Positions 11,502 through 20,802 of a stretch of DNA of 64,000 nt are shown piece by piece (the first letter of the stretch is position 1; the number at the start of each line of letters is the position of its first letter). The stretch is from Mycobacterium basiliense (GTDB taxonomy: Bacteria; Actinomycetota; Actinomycetes; Mycobacteriales; Mycobacteriaceae), in assembly GCF_900292015.1 (NCBI RefSeq), contig NZ_LR130759.1:248001-312000 (forward strand). The letters are read 5' to 3'. The translations under genes were made by a program, and so were the position numbers. The notes beneath the pieces were generated by a model. That model did no database searches and was not told the origin of the DNA. It saw nothing but the letters and a program-made list of their open reading frames with translations.

Positions 11502-11999
11502 CTATGTTTCTACCTGATGAAGAATGACGCTGGTCAGGGCTGCTTTCTGCGCCTCGACCGTCATGTAGGTGCAGGCGGGTTGTCGGCGGCGATCCGTTGG
11601 CGATCCCGGATTCAACAACCGCAGGCCGGTATCGGTCGTGCTGTCCCACGGGATGTGACTGTGGCCGAAAACCAGCACGTCACTGTCTGGATAGCGGCGA
11701 GACATCCGCGCCTCGCGGCCGGCCGCGGGGCCCGTCTCGTGGACCACCGTGAAGTGCACCCCCGATAGCGTCGCGTCCGCTCGTTCCGGCAGTCGGGACC
11801 GCAGCGCGGGCCCGTCGTTGTTTCCCCAGCACGCGACCAGGCGCGCGGCCCGGGTCTCCAGTTCGTCGAGTAGGTCGGCGGCCACCCAATCACCCGCATG
11901 AATGACCACGTCGGCGCGCAGCACTTCGTCCCAGACCTGTGCGGGCAGGTCCCGAGCGCGTTTCGGGACATGCGTATCGGCAATCAGCAGCAGCTTCAC
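11502..11999 (-). CDS. YfcE/MJ0936-type metallophosphoesterase
   Basis: The 165-residue protein carries the full calcineurin-like metal ligand set: Asp8 and His10 in DTH, Gly-Asp 36-37, GNND 59-62, His87 in VVHET, and GHSH 112-115. The small single-domain size fits the YfcE/MJ0936 class of phosphodiesterases; the physiological substrate is not predictable. The ATG at 11999 is 36 bases from the divergent htdZ start codon, so the two share a short promoter region. It is followed on the same strand by marR and the ABC exporter and may head that operon. Confidence 0.9.
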   Translation of the reverse strand: MKLLLIADTHVPKRARDLPAQVWDEVLRADVVIHAGDWVAADLLDELETRAARLVACWGNNDGPALRSRLPERADATLSGVHFTVVHETGPAAGREARMSRRYPDSDVLVFGHSHIPWDSTTDTGLRLLNPGSPTDRRRQPACTYMTVEAQKAALTSVILHQVET

Positions 12000-12035
12000 A
12001 CGATCTATGCTTACCCCCGAGCAGAGGAGCCGGTC

Positions 12036-12491
12036 ATGCGTACCTTCGAGTCAGTAGCCGATCTCGCCGCCGCTGTGGGCGAGACAATCGGACAAAGCGA
12101 CTGGGTGACCATCACTCAGGAAGACGTCAACCTGTTTGCCGATGCGACCGGGGACCACCAGTGGATCCACGTGGACCCGGAAAGGGCGGCCAAGGGGCCG
12201 TTCGGCAAGACCGTCGCCCATGGCTTCATGACGCTCTCACTGTTGCCGCGATTGCAACACGATATGTACACCGTCAACGGCATCAAGCTGGCAATCAATT
12301 ATGGGCTCAACAAGGTTCGTTTTCCCGCTCCGGTTCCGGTCGGTTCCAGAGTGCGTGCGCAGAGTTCGTTGGTCGGTGTCGAAGACGTCGGCAATGGCGC
12401 CCTGCAGGCGACGTTGTCGACGACCGTCGAGGTCGAAGGATCCGGCAAGCCGGCGTGCGTGGCCGAAAGCGTCGTTCGGTACGTCACCTAA
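12036..12491 (+). CDS. htdZ: (R)-specific enoyl-CoA hydratase HtdZ
   Basis: The 151-residue single-hotdog MaoC-like enzyme hydrates trans-2-enoyl-CoA to (R)-3-hydroxyacyl-CoA. The catalytic Asp40 and His45 lie in FADATGDHQWIHVDPERA, with the hydratase-2 motif. The length and sequence match Rv0130. The ATG at 12036 has AGAGGAG upstream; a longer frame from 11898 overlaps the divergent phosphoesterase and is rejected. Confidence 0.95.
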   Translation: MRTFESVADLAAAVGETIGQSDWVTITQEDVNLFADATGDHQWIHVDPERAAKGPFGKTVAHGFMTLSLLPRLQHDMYTVNGIKLAINYGLNKVRFPAPVPVGSRVRAQSSLVGVEDVGNGALQATLSTTVEVEGSGKPACVAESVVRYVT

Positions 12492-12592
12492 CCAGGCGAC
12501 CCAGTAGTCGCGAAACATAATCTGTGGCCGTGTTTTACGGCGTTTCGCGTGCAAGATTTACGTGTCGTGATGAGCGGCGGCGCGCGACCGGG

Positions 12593-13888
12593 TCAGAATT
12601 CTGCGATTGCGTGTTCCAGGCGCTCCGCCAGCCGGGCCTCGGCGGCTGCGCGCCGGGTCGGGATGTGCTGCGACGGGAAAGGCGTTGTCACCGGCTCGTA
12701 TTCACGTAACGTGCGGCGAGCAACCGTCATCTTGTGTAGCTCCGTAGCACCGTCGGCGATGCCCAGCGATTCGGCACCGACCATCATCTTGACGAATGGC
12801 ATCTCGTCAGAGACCCCGAGCGCGCCGTGCAGGTGCAGGGCTCGTTGCGCCACGTCATGCAGCACTTGGGGCATCGCAACCTTGACCGCCGCAATGTCGC
12901 GGCGCACCTTCTGGTAGTCGTCATGCTTGTCGATCAGCCAGGCCGTGCGCAATACCAGCAGCCGGAACTGCTCAATCTGGACCCAGCTGTCGGCAATCTT
13001 CTCTTGGGTCATTTGCAGGTCGGCCAGTCGGCCGTGCCTGGTCTTGCGTGACACCGCGCGCTCGCACATCATGTCGAACGCCCTGCGCGCCAGCGCGATC
13101 GTCCGCATCGCGTGATGGATGCGGCCGCCACCGAGTCGGGTCTGGGCGATCATGAACGCCTGACCTTCACCGCCCAATACGTGATCGCCCGGCACCCGCA
13201 CGTCGTTGTAGCGGACATAGCCGTGACTGGCGTGCTTGGCGGACTCTGTCCCCACGCCGACGTTGCGCACGATCTCGATGCCGGGTGTCTCAGCGGGAAC
13301 AATGAACAACGACATCTTTTCGTGGGTATGGGCGTCGGGGTTGGTGACGGCCATGACGATAAAGAACGACGCATGCTTGGCGTTGGTGGAAAACCACTTC
13401 TCCCCGTTGATGATCCAGCTGTCGCCGTCTCGGGTCGCGGCGGTAACGAACATCCCTGGGTCTGAGCCACCCTGCGGTTCGGTCATCGAGTAGCAGGAAG
13501 TTATCTCGCCATCCAGTAGTGGCTGCAGGTAGCGAGCTTTCTGTTCCTCAGTACCGAACAACGCCAGGATTTCGGCATTGCCTGAGTCCGGCGCCTGACA
13601 GCCGAACACCGACGGTGCCCAGCGGGACCGCCCGAGGATCTCGTTGAGCAGCGCAAGTTTGACTTGGCCGAACCCCTGACCGCCAAGCTCGGGCCGCAGG
13701 TGCGCGGCCCATAACCCCTGGCCCTTGACCTGCTGTTGCAGTGGCCGCAGTATCGCCATCATCTCGGGGTTCTTTTTGTCGTACGGATCGAGGGCGACGA
13801 GATCGAGCGGTTCGAGTTCGTCGACCATGAACTTGTGTACCCAGTCCAGCTTTGCCTGGTATTCCGGGTCCGTTTCGAAATCCCACAC
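12593..13888 (-). CDS. fadE1: Acyl-CoA dehydrogenase FadE1
   Basis: The 431-residue flavoprotein has the acyl-CoA dehydrogenase layout: an all-alpha N-domain, a middle beta domain starting at YSMTEPQGGSDP, the FAD-contacting WIINGEKWFSTNA, and a C-terminal helical domain with RTIALARRAFDMMCERA and the HGALGVSDEMP segment. It introduces the 2,3 double bond in acyl-CoA. The GTG at 13888 (followed by WDFETDPEYQ) is chosen because residues upstream in the longer frame are Arg/Pro-rich and not family-like. H37Rv has fgd2 next to fadE1; here fadE1 is directly divergent from the GNAT gene. Confidence 0.9.
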   Translation of the reverse strand: MWDFETDPEYQAKLDWVHKFMVDELEPLDLVALDPYDKKNPEMMAILRPLQQQVKGQGLWAAHLRPELGGQGFGQVKLALLNEILGRSRWAPSVFGCQAPDSGNAEILALFGTEEQKARYLQPLLDGEITSCYSMTEPQGGSDPGMFVTAATRDGDSWIINGEKWFSTNAKHASFFIVMAVTNPDAHTHEKMSLFIVPAETPGIEIVRNVGVGTESAKHASHGYVRYNDVRVPGDHVLGGEGQAFMIAQTRLGGGRIHHAMRTIALARRAFDMMCERAVSRKTRHGRLADLQMTQEKIADSWVQIEQFRLLVLRTAWLIDKHDDYQKVRRDIAAVKVAMPQVLHDVAQRALHLHGALGVSDEMPFVKMMVGAESLGIADGATELHKMTVARRTLREYEPVTTPFPSQHIPTRRAAAEARLAERLEHAIAEF

Positions 13889-14016
13889 CGTCGGCCACCG
13901 TTCCCCGGCGCAGCGTTGCGCCGGCATCGTTCGGGGAGCCACACCATCGTACGGGTGGCCGCCGAGTCCAGCACACGGCATTTGCCCCGAATCTGGCACC
14001 TACTAGCCTGACGTGC

Positions 14017-14622
14017 GTGACACCGCAAGTGCGTCCCGCGACAAAGGGCGATATCCGCGAGTTAGCCCACACGCTGGCCGAAGCCTTCTACGACGATCCG
14101 GTGATGGTCTGGATGTTGCCCGACGACACTCGCCGGGCCGCCCAGCTACTCCGCGTGTTTGCGATCATGACCCGCCGTCACCACTTGGGACTTGGCGGGG
14201 TTGAGGTGGCCGCCAACGGCGCGGGTATCGGTGCGGCGGCACTGTGGGATCCGCCCGGTCACTGGCGTGAAACCGTCGTCGCGCAAGCGGTGATGATGCC
14301 ATCATTGCTACGCGCACTTGGCCGTCAGACCGGGTTGGGACTTGCCGTCCAGGAGGCGATGAGGGCCGCTCACCCCGAAGAACCTCACTGGTATCTGGCG
14401 GTGATTGGCAGCGGCCTAAGTGTTCGCGGGCACGGCTTCGGACGAGCTTTGATGCACTCGAGACTGGATCGCTGCGACGCCGAGTACTGCCCGGCATATC
14501 TGGAGTCCTCCAAGCCGGAAAATGTGCCCTACTACGAGCGATTCGGCTTTGTGGTCACCGGCGAAATCACGCTCCCACGCGGCGGCCCGCCGATGTGGTC
14601 AATGTGGCGTGAACCGCGCTAG
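14017..14622 (+). CDS. GNAT-family N-acetyltransferase (Rv0133 family)
   Basis: The 201-residue protein has the GNAT fold. The acetyl-CoA-binding segment is in LAVIGSGLSVRGHGFGRALMHSRLD (about 129-153), and the C-terminal strand ends EYCPAYLESSKPENVPYYERFGFVVTGE, which is the usual GNAT end. The acceptor substrate is unknown. The GTG at 14017 gives the same 201-residue length as I recall for Rv0133; the track's longer frame runs back into fadE1 and is rejected. Confidence 0.9.
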   Translation: MTPQVRPATKGDIRELAHTLAEAFYDDPVMVWMLPDDTRRAAQLLRVFAIMTRRHHLGLGGVEVAANGAGIGAAALWDPPGHWRETVVAQAVMMPSLLRALGRQTGLGLAVQEAMRAAHPEEPHWYLAVIGSGLSVRGHGFGRALMHSRLDRCDAEYCPAYLESSKPENVPYYERFGFVVTGEITLPRGGPPMWSMWREPR

Positions 14623-14695
14623 TCACCACCACGAACTTTTCGGTTCGGATGCGAACCGGGGTTTAGCGGCGTAGCGCTGCGGGCAACCGGAGCCG

Positions 14696-15037
14696 ATGGC
14701 TCCAGGAGACCTAGTCGATCCCGCGAACTTCCCTGCGGAGGGCGGCCCTGGCGATACGCTCAACCCCGCCGAATCCACCGACTCCGACGTGTTGCACAAC
14801 GCCGACGGCGACACTGTGGTCGACCCGCCCGAACGCTGGCGTGCGGTCGACCGGTTCGGCATGACGGCAGGTGAAGGACGGGCGGGGCCATCCCTCGACA
14901 ACCGACTTGCGGCTGAGCAACCGGACACGCCAGCTGGTTCGTTGGATAGCGAGGGGCCGGGCAGGTTTCGTCGAGACCGCGTGGACGGCACCTTCGAAGA
15001 GGGCAGCTCATTGTTCGAGATCGTCGACGACGACTGA
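14696..15037 (+). CDS. DUF5709-like small acidic protein
   Basis: The 113-residue, strongly acidic protein has a disordered-looking composition (Asp, Glu, Pro and Gly rich). The core PPERWRAVDRFGMTAGEGRAGPSLDNRLAAEQPD resembles the DUF5709 family of actinobacterial proteins, whose role is unknown and which are often linked to stress genes. I recognise the family only by pattern. It lies 65 bases upstream of katE on the same strand and could be cotranscribed with it. The codon bias on this strand is ordinary for the window, and frames on the other strand look like shadows. Confidence 0.6.
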   Translation: MAPGDLVDPANFPAEGGPGDTLNPAESTDSDVLHNADGDTVVDPPERWRAVDRFGMTAGEGRAGPSLDNRLAAEQPDTPAGSLDSEGPGRFRRDRVDGTFEEGSSLFEIVDDD

Positions 15038-15102
15038 TCCAGCCGTTTGTTCCGGTCTCAACGGGGTATCCGCACCGGAGTTCCTATAGCCGGAGAGGGC
15101 GA

Positions 15103-17211
15103 ATGACAAGCAACAATCGTGACCCGAAACAACAGCAACTGGACCAGGTCCGGGTAAACCGGGAAACCGGTTACCTGACAACGCAGCAGGGTGTGCGGGT
15201 CGACCACACCGACGATGCGCTGAAGGTGGGCGAACGCGGTCCCACCCTGCTCGAAGACTTCCACGCCCGAGAGAAGATCACCCACTTCGACCACGAGCGG
15301 ATCCCAGAACGGGTGGTGCATGCGCGCGGATCGGGCGCGTATGGCTACTTCGAACCCTACGACGATTCGCTGGCGGACTTCACTGCGGCGACGTTCCTGA
15401 CCACGCCGGGCAAGCGGACCCCGGTGTTCGTCCGGTTCTCCACCGTGGTCGGATCCCGGGGGTCTGCCGACACCGTTCGAGATGTGCGCGGTTTTGCCAC
15501 CAAGTTCTACACCGATCAGGGCAACTACGATCTGGTCGGAAATAACTTCCCGGTGTTCTTCATTCAGGACGGCATCAAGTTCCCTGACTTCGTACATGCC
15601 GTCAAACCCGAACCGCACAACGAGATTCCGCAAGCGCAGTCGGCGCACGACACCTTGTGGGATTTCGTCTCGCTCCAACCGGAAACCCTGCACACGATCA
15701 TGTGGCTGATGTCGGATCGGGCGTTGCCGCGCAGTTATCGGATGATGGCGGGGTTCGGCGTGCATACCTTCCGGTTCGTCAATGCCAAGGGTGAGGGCAC
15801 GTTCGTGAAATTTCACTGGAAGCCCCGCCTCGGTGTGCACTCCCTGATCTGGGACGAAACCCAGAAGATCGCCGGTAAGGATCCCGACTTCAACCGGCGC
15901 GATCTGTGGGAGGCCATCGAAGCCGGCCAGTATCCCGAGTGGGAGCTAGGTGTGCAGCTGGTGCCGGAGAGCGACGAGTTCGCATTTCAGTATGACTTGC
16001 TCGACCCAACGAAAATCATTCCAGAAGAACAGGTTCCGGTGCGTCCGGTGGGCAAGATGGTGCTCAATCGCAATCCGGACAATTTCTTTGCCGAGACCGA
16101 ACAGGTGGCATTCCACACCGCCAATGTGGTGCCCGGCATCGACTTCACCAACGACCCGCTGCTGCAGTTCCGCAATTTTTCCTACCTGGACACCCAGCTG
16201 ATCAGATTAGGTGGGCCCAATTTTGCCCAGCTACCGGTCAACCGGCCGCTCGCTGACGTCCGCAACAACCAACTCGACGGCTATGGCCAACACACCATTC
16301 CGCGAGGCAGATCCAGTTACCACAAGAACAGCCTCGGCGGGGGCTGCCCGGCACTTGCCGACGAAAATGTCTTTCGCCACTACACCGAAAAGGTCGACGG
16401 TGACAAGATCCGCCGGCGGGCCGAGAGTTTCCAGGACCACTACAGCCAATCGCGGATGTTTTGGAAGAGCATGTCGGAGGTCGAGGCCAAGCACATCGTC
16501 GCTGCGTACGCCTTCGAGCTTGGCAAGGTCGAAGTGGTCGAAATCCGTTCGCGCGTAGTCGATCAGCTGAATTTGATCGACCACGATCTGGCGGCCCGGG
16601 TCGCCGCGGCACTGGGTCTTCCTGTGCCCGAGGAACAGCCGGTCGACGACAAGATCCCGGCGTCCCCGGCGTTGTCCCAGCTGAACACGGCGACCGACAG
16701 CATCGAAACACGCAAGATCGCTATCCTGGCTGCCGACGGTGTCGACGCGGTGGGTACGCAGCGGTTCATCGATGCTATGCGCAAACGCGGCGCCATACCC
16801 GAAGTGCTCGCACCCACAGGGGGTGGCAAGCTCGCCGGCGGATCTGGTGGTGATCTGGCCGTTGACCGGGCGATCATGACGATGTCATCGGTGCTTTACG
16901 ACGCGGTCGTGGTGCCATGCGGACCGGATGCCGTCCAGACGCTAGCCGAGGACGGTTATGCCGTGCACTTCATCACCGAGGCCTACAAACACCTCAAGGT
17001 GGTAGGCGCGTTCGGCGCCGGAGTCGAATTGCTGCGCAAGGCAGGGGTGGGCGAGCGAATGGCAGACAGCACGGATGTCGTTGCGGACAGCGGGGTTATC
17101 TCGACCACCGCGGCCGTCGATGACCTGTCGGACGATTTTATGGACGCCCTCGCCACCGCCCTGGCCAAGCACCGATCGTGGGAGCGGGAGACGGATTCGG
17201 TACCGGCCTGA
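15103..17211 (+). CDS. katE: Large-subunit monofunctional catalase, HPII/KatE type
   Basis: The 702-residue protein converts hydrogen peroxide to water and oxygen. The haem pocket residues are His73 in RVVHARGSG, the Asn of GNNFPVFF (147-148) and the proximal Tyr361 in [15 protein letters not shown]. After the catalase core (to about 520) comes a DJ-1/ThiJ-like flavodoxin domain (about 545-695) found only in large-subunit catalases. GGAGAGGGCGA precedes the ATG. M. tuberculosis lacks KatE and relies on KatG, so this is a clear difference of this organism. No OxyR- or FurA-like gene is beside it. Confidence 0.95.
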   Translation: MTSNNRDPKQQQLDQVRVNRETGYLTTQQGVRVDHTDDALKVGERGPTLLEDFHAREKITHFDHERIPERVVHARGSGAYGYFEPYDDSLADFTAATFLTTPGKRTPVFVRFSTVVGSRGSADTVRDVRGFATKFYTDQGNYDLVGNNFPVFFIQDGIKFPDFVHAVKPEPHNEIPQAQSAHDTLWDFVSLQPETLHTIMWLMSDRALPRSYRMMAGFGVHTFRFVNAKGEGTFVKFHWKPRLGVHSLIWDETQKIAGKDPDFNRRDLWEAIEAGQYPEWELGVQLVPESDEFAFQYDLLDPTKIIPEEQVPVRPVGKMVLNRNPDNFFAETEQVAFHTANVVPGIDFTNDPLLQFRNFSYLDTQLIRLGGPNFAQLPVNRPLADVRNNQLDGYGQHTIPRGRSSYHKNSLGGGCPALADENVFRHYTEKVDGDKIRRRAESFQDHYSQSRMFWKSMSEVEAKHIVAAYAFELGKVEVVEIRSRVVDQLNLIDHDLAARVAAALGLPVPEEQPVDDKIPASPALSQLNTATDSIETRKIAILAADGVDAVGTQRFIDAMRKRGAIPEVLAPTGGGKLAGGSGGDLAVDRAIMTMSSVLYDAVVVPCGPDAVQTLAEDGYAVHFITEAYKHLKVVGAFGAGVELLRKAGVGERMADSTDVVADSGVISTTAAVDDLSDDFMDALATALAKHRSWERETDSVPA

Positions 17212-17219
17212 CGCGACAA

Positions 17220-17894
17220 TCAGGGCCGGCTCTTCCAGCCGGCGACGCCGATCGCGATCATTCGCAGCTGCTTGACGGCGATGCGTCGGATCTCTTCTAG
17301 CGCTTCAGAACTCTGGGAGTCTTCGATCGCCTCGGCGATGACGATCATCGCGTTGACGAATAGCGTCGCGAGTACGTTGAGGTCCTCGGTGCTCCACTCG
17401 TTGAGGCCCGGAAACCGGGCCAGGTCGGTGGCCAGCTCGGAGGTGATCAGTCGGATCTCGGTTCGGATGGCGTAGCGCAGCACGGAAAGCCCGCTGTTGC
17501 GTTCGCGCGCGATGAGCCGCCAGTGTTCGCGTCGCTCGGCGACACTGGCGATCAAGATTTCGACCGACGATTCGATCACCCGGCTCGGATCGAGCCGGCC
17601 GGCGCGGGCGCCGCGCAGTGTGTCCCGCAATGTCCGGAACGACTCGTCGATCAGGACCAAACCCAGCGCCTCCATTGACTCAAAGTGGCGGTAGAAGGCG
17701 GCGGGCACGATTCCGACCTCGCGGGTCACCTCGCGCAGGCTCAAACCACTGAAGCTGCGGTCCTGCAGCAGCTTGAGCGCCGCGGCGATGATGGCACGCC
17801 GGGTGGCCTCTTTACGCTCCCCCCGGGACTGGCCGTCGCGGCCGCGGTCCCGGCTTGACCGGTGCGAGCGTGAGCTAGGCGTACGGTCGTTCAC
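17220..17894 (-). CDS. TetR-family regulator divergent from the desaturase operon (DesT-like position)
   Basis: The 224-residue protein has a TetR helix-turn-helix (SGLSLREVTREVGIVPAAFYRHFESMEAL, about 50-78) after a basic Ser/Arg-rich N-terminus, then a ligand-binding domain. Orthologous gene order, a TetR regulator facing an oxidoreductase-desaturase pair, is that of DesT and DesCB in Pseudomonas, where the regulator senses acyl-CoA saturation; function here is inferred from that. The GTG at 17894 lies within a 15-bp inverted repeat (17889-17903), so the start may be autoregulated. The gene lies eight bases beyond the katE stop, on the opposite strand. Confidence 0.88.
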   Translation of the reverse strand: MNDRTPSSRSHRSSRDRGRDGQSRGERKEATRRAIIAAALKLLQDRSFSGLSLREVTREVGIVPAAFYRHFESMEALGLVLIDESFRTLRDTLRGARAGRLDPSRVIESSVEILIASVAERREHWRLIARERNSGLSVLRYAIRTEIRLITSELATDLARFPGLNEWSTEDLNVLATLFVNAMIVIAEAIEDSQSSEALEEIRRIAVKQLRMIAIGVAGWKSRP

Positions 17895-17903
17895 TGTGTG
17901 AAC
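17889..17903. promoter_or_regulatory. Inverted repeat GTTCAC-TGT-GTGAAC, candidate TetR operator
   Basis: Two perfect six-base arms flank a three-base spacer. The element overlaps the GTG start codon of the TetR gene and lies 62 bases upstream of the divergent oxidoreductase ATG. Placement and symmetry fit an operator for the TetR protein itself. Confidence 0.5.
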
Positions 17904-17964
17904 CCTACCACAAGAGGGCGAAAAATCCTTGACGACCAGGACTGTATCAGCGCATCGTGTACAT

Positions 17965-19074
17965 ATGTTCACTCAAACTTCGGCCCAGACTTCGGCTCAA
18001 ATTTCGGCTCGAACCCTGACCCGAACTATCGCCAAGCGAGTCCTAGGTTCGACCCTGGTCGATTTGCTCACCGGTCCGCACGGCATCGATCGCTACACCG
18101 AGCTGGTGGCGCCGACGTGGACGCTAGGCGAGGCCCGCGCCCGGGTCATCGACGTGCGGCGGACCACGCCGCGCAGCGTCACCTTTACGTTGGCGCCCAA
18201 CGACGCCTATACCGCCGGCGGCGGCCTCAGGGCGGGCCAGTATGTCAACGTCACTGTCGACATCGACGGTCGTCGGCACACCCGTTGCTATTCACCGGCC
18301 AATGCCGAAGGCAGCCCGACTCTCGAGCTGACGATCGGCCGCCACGACGGCGGACTGGTATCCAACTACCTTTACCAGCATGCCCGCCGCGGCATGGTGG
18401 TCGGATTGGCCGGTTTCGGCGGCGACTTCGTATTGCCCCGGAGGCGACCTCGCCGGGTCCTGTTCGTTTCGGGCGGCAGCGGCATCACGCCAGTGATGGC
18501 GATGCTGCGGACCTTGGTCGCCGAGCACCACGCGGGCGAGATCGCGTTCGTCCACTACGCGCGCACCCCGGCCGAGGACTGCTACCGCGAGGAGCTGGCC
18601 GCCATGCCCAAGGTGCGAGTGCTGCACGGCTACACCCGATCGGACCGGGGCGACCTGGTCGGTCGTTTCGGGCCGGACCACCTGGCCGCGGCGATGGCCG
18701 CACCGGACGTGGTGTTCGTCTGCGGGCCCACCACTTTGGTGGACGCGGTGCGGCAACACTGTGAAAACGTGTTCACCGAAAGCTTTGTGCCACCCGTGTT
18801 GGCGGCGCCGGCGACTCCTGCGGGCGGTCGAGTGACCTTCGGAGACAGCGGTATCGACGTCGTCGACGATGGCCGCTCGCTGCTTGAGCAGGCCGAGTCG
18901 GCCGGGTTGACACCCGACAACGGCTGCCGGATGGGCATCTGCCACACCTGTACCCGGCGCAAGACCTCCGGCACTGTGCGAAACCTGATCACCGGTGCGG
19001 TTTCTACGGCCCCCGACGAGGATGTGCAGATCTGTGTGTCGGTGCCGGTCGGTGACGTCGATCTATCGCTGTAG
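17965..19074 (+). CDS. Ferredoxin reductase-type NAD(P)H oxidoreductase with C-terminal 2Fe-2S domain (electron donor to the desaturase)
   Basis: The 369-residue protein has an FAD-binding domain with RCYSPAN at 107-113, a nucleotide-binding domain with GGSGITP at 170-176 and CGPTT near 253, and a plant-type 2Fe-2S domain with Cys321, Cys326, Cys329 and Cys357. The domain order matches Rv3230c, the redox partner of DesA3, which passes electrons from NADPH to the diiron desaturase. The ATG at 17965 is followed by a Thr/Ser/Gln-rich stretch with short repeats (TQTSAQTSAQ). The desaturase gene follows after 45 bases. Confidence 0.93.
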   Translation: MFTQTSAQTSAQISARTLTRTIAKRVLGSTLVDLLTGPHGIDRYTELVAPTWTLGEARARVIDVRRTTPRSVTFTLAPNDAYTAGGGLRAGQYVNVTVDIDGRRHTRCYSPANAEGSPTLELTIGRHDGGLVSNYLYQHARRGMVVGLAGFGGDFVLPRRRPRRVLFVSGGSGITPVMAMLRTLVAEHHAGEIAFVHYARTPAEDCYREELAAMPKVRVLHGYTRSDRGDLVGRFGPDHLAAAMAAPDVVFVCGPTTLVDAVRQHCENVFTESFVPPVLAAPATPAGGRVTFGDSGIDVVDDGRSLLEQAESAGLTPDNGCRMGICHTCTRRKTSGTVRNLITGAVSTAPDEDVQICVSVPVGDVDLSL

Positions 19075-19119
19075 CTACGGGCTGCCGCGCAACTCATATC
19101 AACCTTGGGAGGGAAAACC

Positions 19120-20232
19120 ATGACACACAACAAGATCACCCTTACGCCCGAACAGGCCGACGCCTTCGGCCGTGAACTCGATGCTATCCGGGAGCGGGTG
19201 ATGGCAGACCTCGGCGAAAAAGACGCCGAGTACATCCGTCGCGTTATCAAGACACAGCGCGCCCTGGAGGTCGGTGGGCGCGCGCTGCTGTTCCTGCCTC
19301 CGGCCTGGCTGGCGGGCACCACAATGCTCGGACTGTCGAAGATATTGGACAACATGGAGATTGGTCATAACGTCATGCACGGTCAGTACGACTGGATGCG
19401 AGACCCGACCATCTCAGGGCGGTCGTTCGAATGGGACACGGCCTGCCCCGCCGATCAATGGCGGCACTCCCACAACTACATGCACCACACCCACACCAAC
19501 ATCGTCGGGATGGACCGCGACATCGGCTACGGCATCCTGCGGATGAGCGAAGACCAACCCTGGCAACCGTACTTTCTGGGTAACCCGATCTACGCGTTCC
19601 TGCTCATGGTGCTGTTCCAGTATGGGGTCGCGCTGCATGAACTGGAAACCGAGCGCATCCGCGCCGGTGAGATCACGATTGCCGACAAGCGCGAGGTGCT
19701 GCGGGCCATCTGGAAAAAGACGCGTCGGCAAACGCTGAAAGACTACGTGGCCTTCCCGCTACTGGCCGGCCCGTTTGCGCCGTTCGTATTCGCGGGCAAC
19801 CTGTCGGCCAACCTGATGCGCAATGTGTGGTCGTACATGATCATTTTCTGCGGCCACTTCCCGGACGGTACCCAGGAATTTACCCTCGAAGAGACCAAGG
19901 ACGAATCTCGCGGCATGTGGTATTTCCGCCAGGTGCTCGGGTCGGCAAACTTGACGGGCGGCAAGATATTTCACCTCTTGTCGGGCAACCTGTCGCATCA
20001 GATCGAGCACCATCTCTTCCCGGACATCCCGGCGCGCCGGTATGCCGAGATCGCGCCCGAGGTGCAAGAGATCTGTGAACGTTACGGTATTCCCTACAAC
20101 CGCGGCCCGCTGCTGCGCCAGTTCGGCACGGTGGTCCGCAAGATCGTCAAGCTCGCCTTGCCACGGTCGGGGCCGGCGGGTGGCAAACCCACCGACACCG
20201 CGCCGGCCGACCCGTTGCCCGCAGTCGCATGA
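19120..20232 (+). CDS. Membrane-bound fatty-acyl-CoA desaturase, DesA3-like
   Basis: The 370-residue membrane desaturase has the three histidine clusters of the diiron family: H83NVMH87, the H116SHNYMHHTHTN cluster and HQIEHHLFP near the C-terminus. Hydrophobic segments lie near 52-72, 155-175 and 205-230. GGGAGGGA eight bases before the ATG at 19120 sets the start. The sequence resembles Rv3229c (DesA3), the delta-9 stearoyl-CoA desaturase, and the upstream gene encodes the matching electron donor; the exact regiospecificity is not visible. It probably forms one operon with the oxidoreductase, and possibly with the SRPBCC and LLM genes that follow. Confidence 0.93.
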   Translation: MTHNKITLTPEQADAFGRELDAIRERVMADLGEKDAEYIRRVIKTQRALEVGGRALLFLPPAWLAGTTMLGLSKILDNMEIGHNVMHGQYDWMRDPTISGRSFEWDTACPADQWRHSHNYMHHTHTNIVGMDRDIGYGILRMSEDQPWQPYFLGNPIYAFLLMVLFQYGVALHELETERIRAGEITIADKREVLRAIWKKTRRQTLKDYVAFPLLAGPFAPFVFAGNLSANLMRNVWSYMIIFCGHFPDGTQEFTLEETKDESRGMWYFRQVLGSANLTGGKIFHLLSGNLSHQIEHHLFPDIPARRYAEIAPEVQEICERYGIPYNRGPLLRQFGTVVRKIVKLALPRSGPAGGKPTDTAPADPLPAVA

Positions 20233-20277
20233 GCCGGCCGCGCTCCGGTCCGCTCCAACCGGCCAAACAGGAGGACA

Positions 20278-20802
20278 ATGGTCCCCGTGGAGTGGACCGG
20301 GGCGCGCTATGCGGACAAGCCAACGGTGGAAGCATCGACGTGGATCGACGCGGACCCCGAACGGGTCTGGAGTCTGGTTGCGGATATTGAGTTGATGCCG
20401 ACACTCAGCAACGAGCTGCAGGCGGTGGAATGGATCGAGGGAGCCACCGGACCCCGAGTCGGGGCCCGGTTCGTCGGCTACAACGAACACGACGCGTTCG
20501 GGCAGTGGCGCAGCACTTCCCAGATTGTCAGCTTTGATCAGCCGCGCGAATTCGCTTGGGCGGTAGGTGAACCCAACTACCCGGCGTCGCTGTGGCGCTT
20601 TCTGCTCACCCCCCGTGACGGTGGCACCACCCTGACCTACCGGACCCAAATGGGACCGGGCCGTTCGGGGCTGTCGACCGCCATCGACGCGATGCCCGAC
20701 CAGGAACAAAAAATCGTCTTTGTGCGGCTGCGAGAGTTCGAGGCTGCCATCGACAAGACCCTGGCCGCGATCAAAAGGTTGGCTGAACACGGGGTGCGGT
20801 AG
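20278..20802 (+). CDS. SRPBCC/START-like polyketide cyclase family protein
   Basis: The 174-residue protein has the helix-grip pattern: EASTWIDADPERVWSLVADIELMPTLSNELQAVEW at the start and the long C-terminal helix LREFEAAIDKTLAAIKRLAE. Such proteins bind hydrophobic ligands. AGGAGG precedes the ATG, and its stop codon overlaps the GTG of the LLM gene by one base, so the two are coupled. It starts 45 bases after the desaturase stop. It may act in the same lipid pathway, but the ligand is unknown. Confidence 0.88.
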   Translation: MVPVEWTGARYADKPTVEASTWIDADPERVWSLVADIELMPTLSNELQAVEWIEGATGPRVGARFVGYNEHDAFGQWRSTSQIVSFDQPREFAWAVGEPNYPASLWRFLLTPRDGGTTLTYRTQMGPGRSGLSTAIDAMPDQEQKIVFVRLREFEAAIDKTLAAIKRLAEHGVR

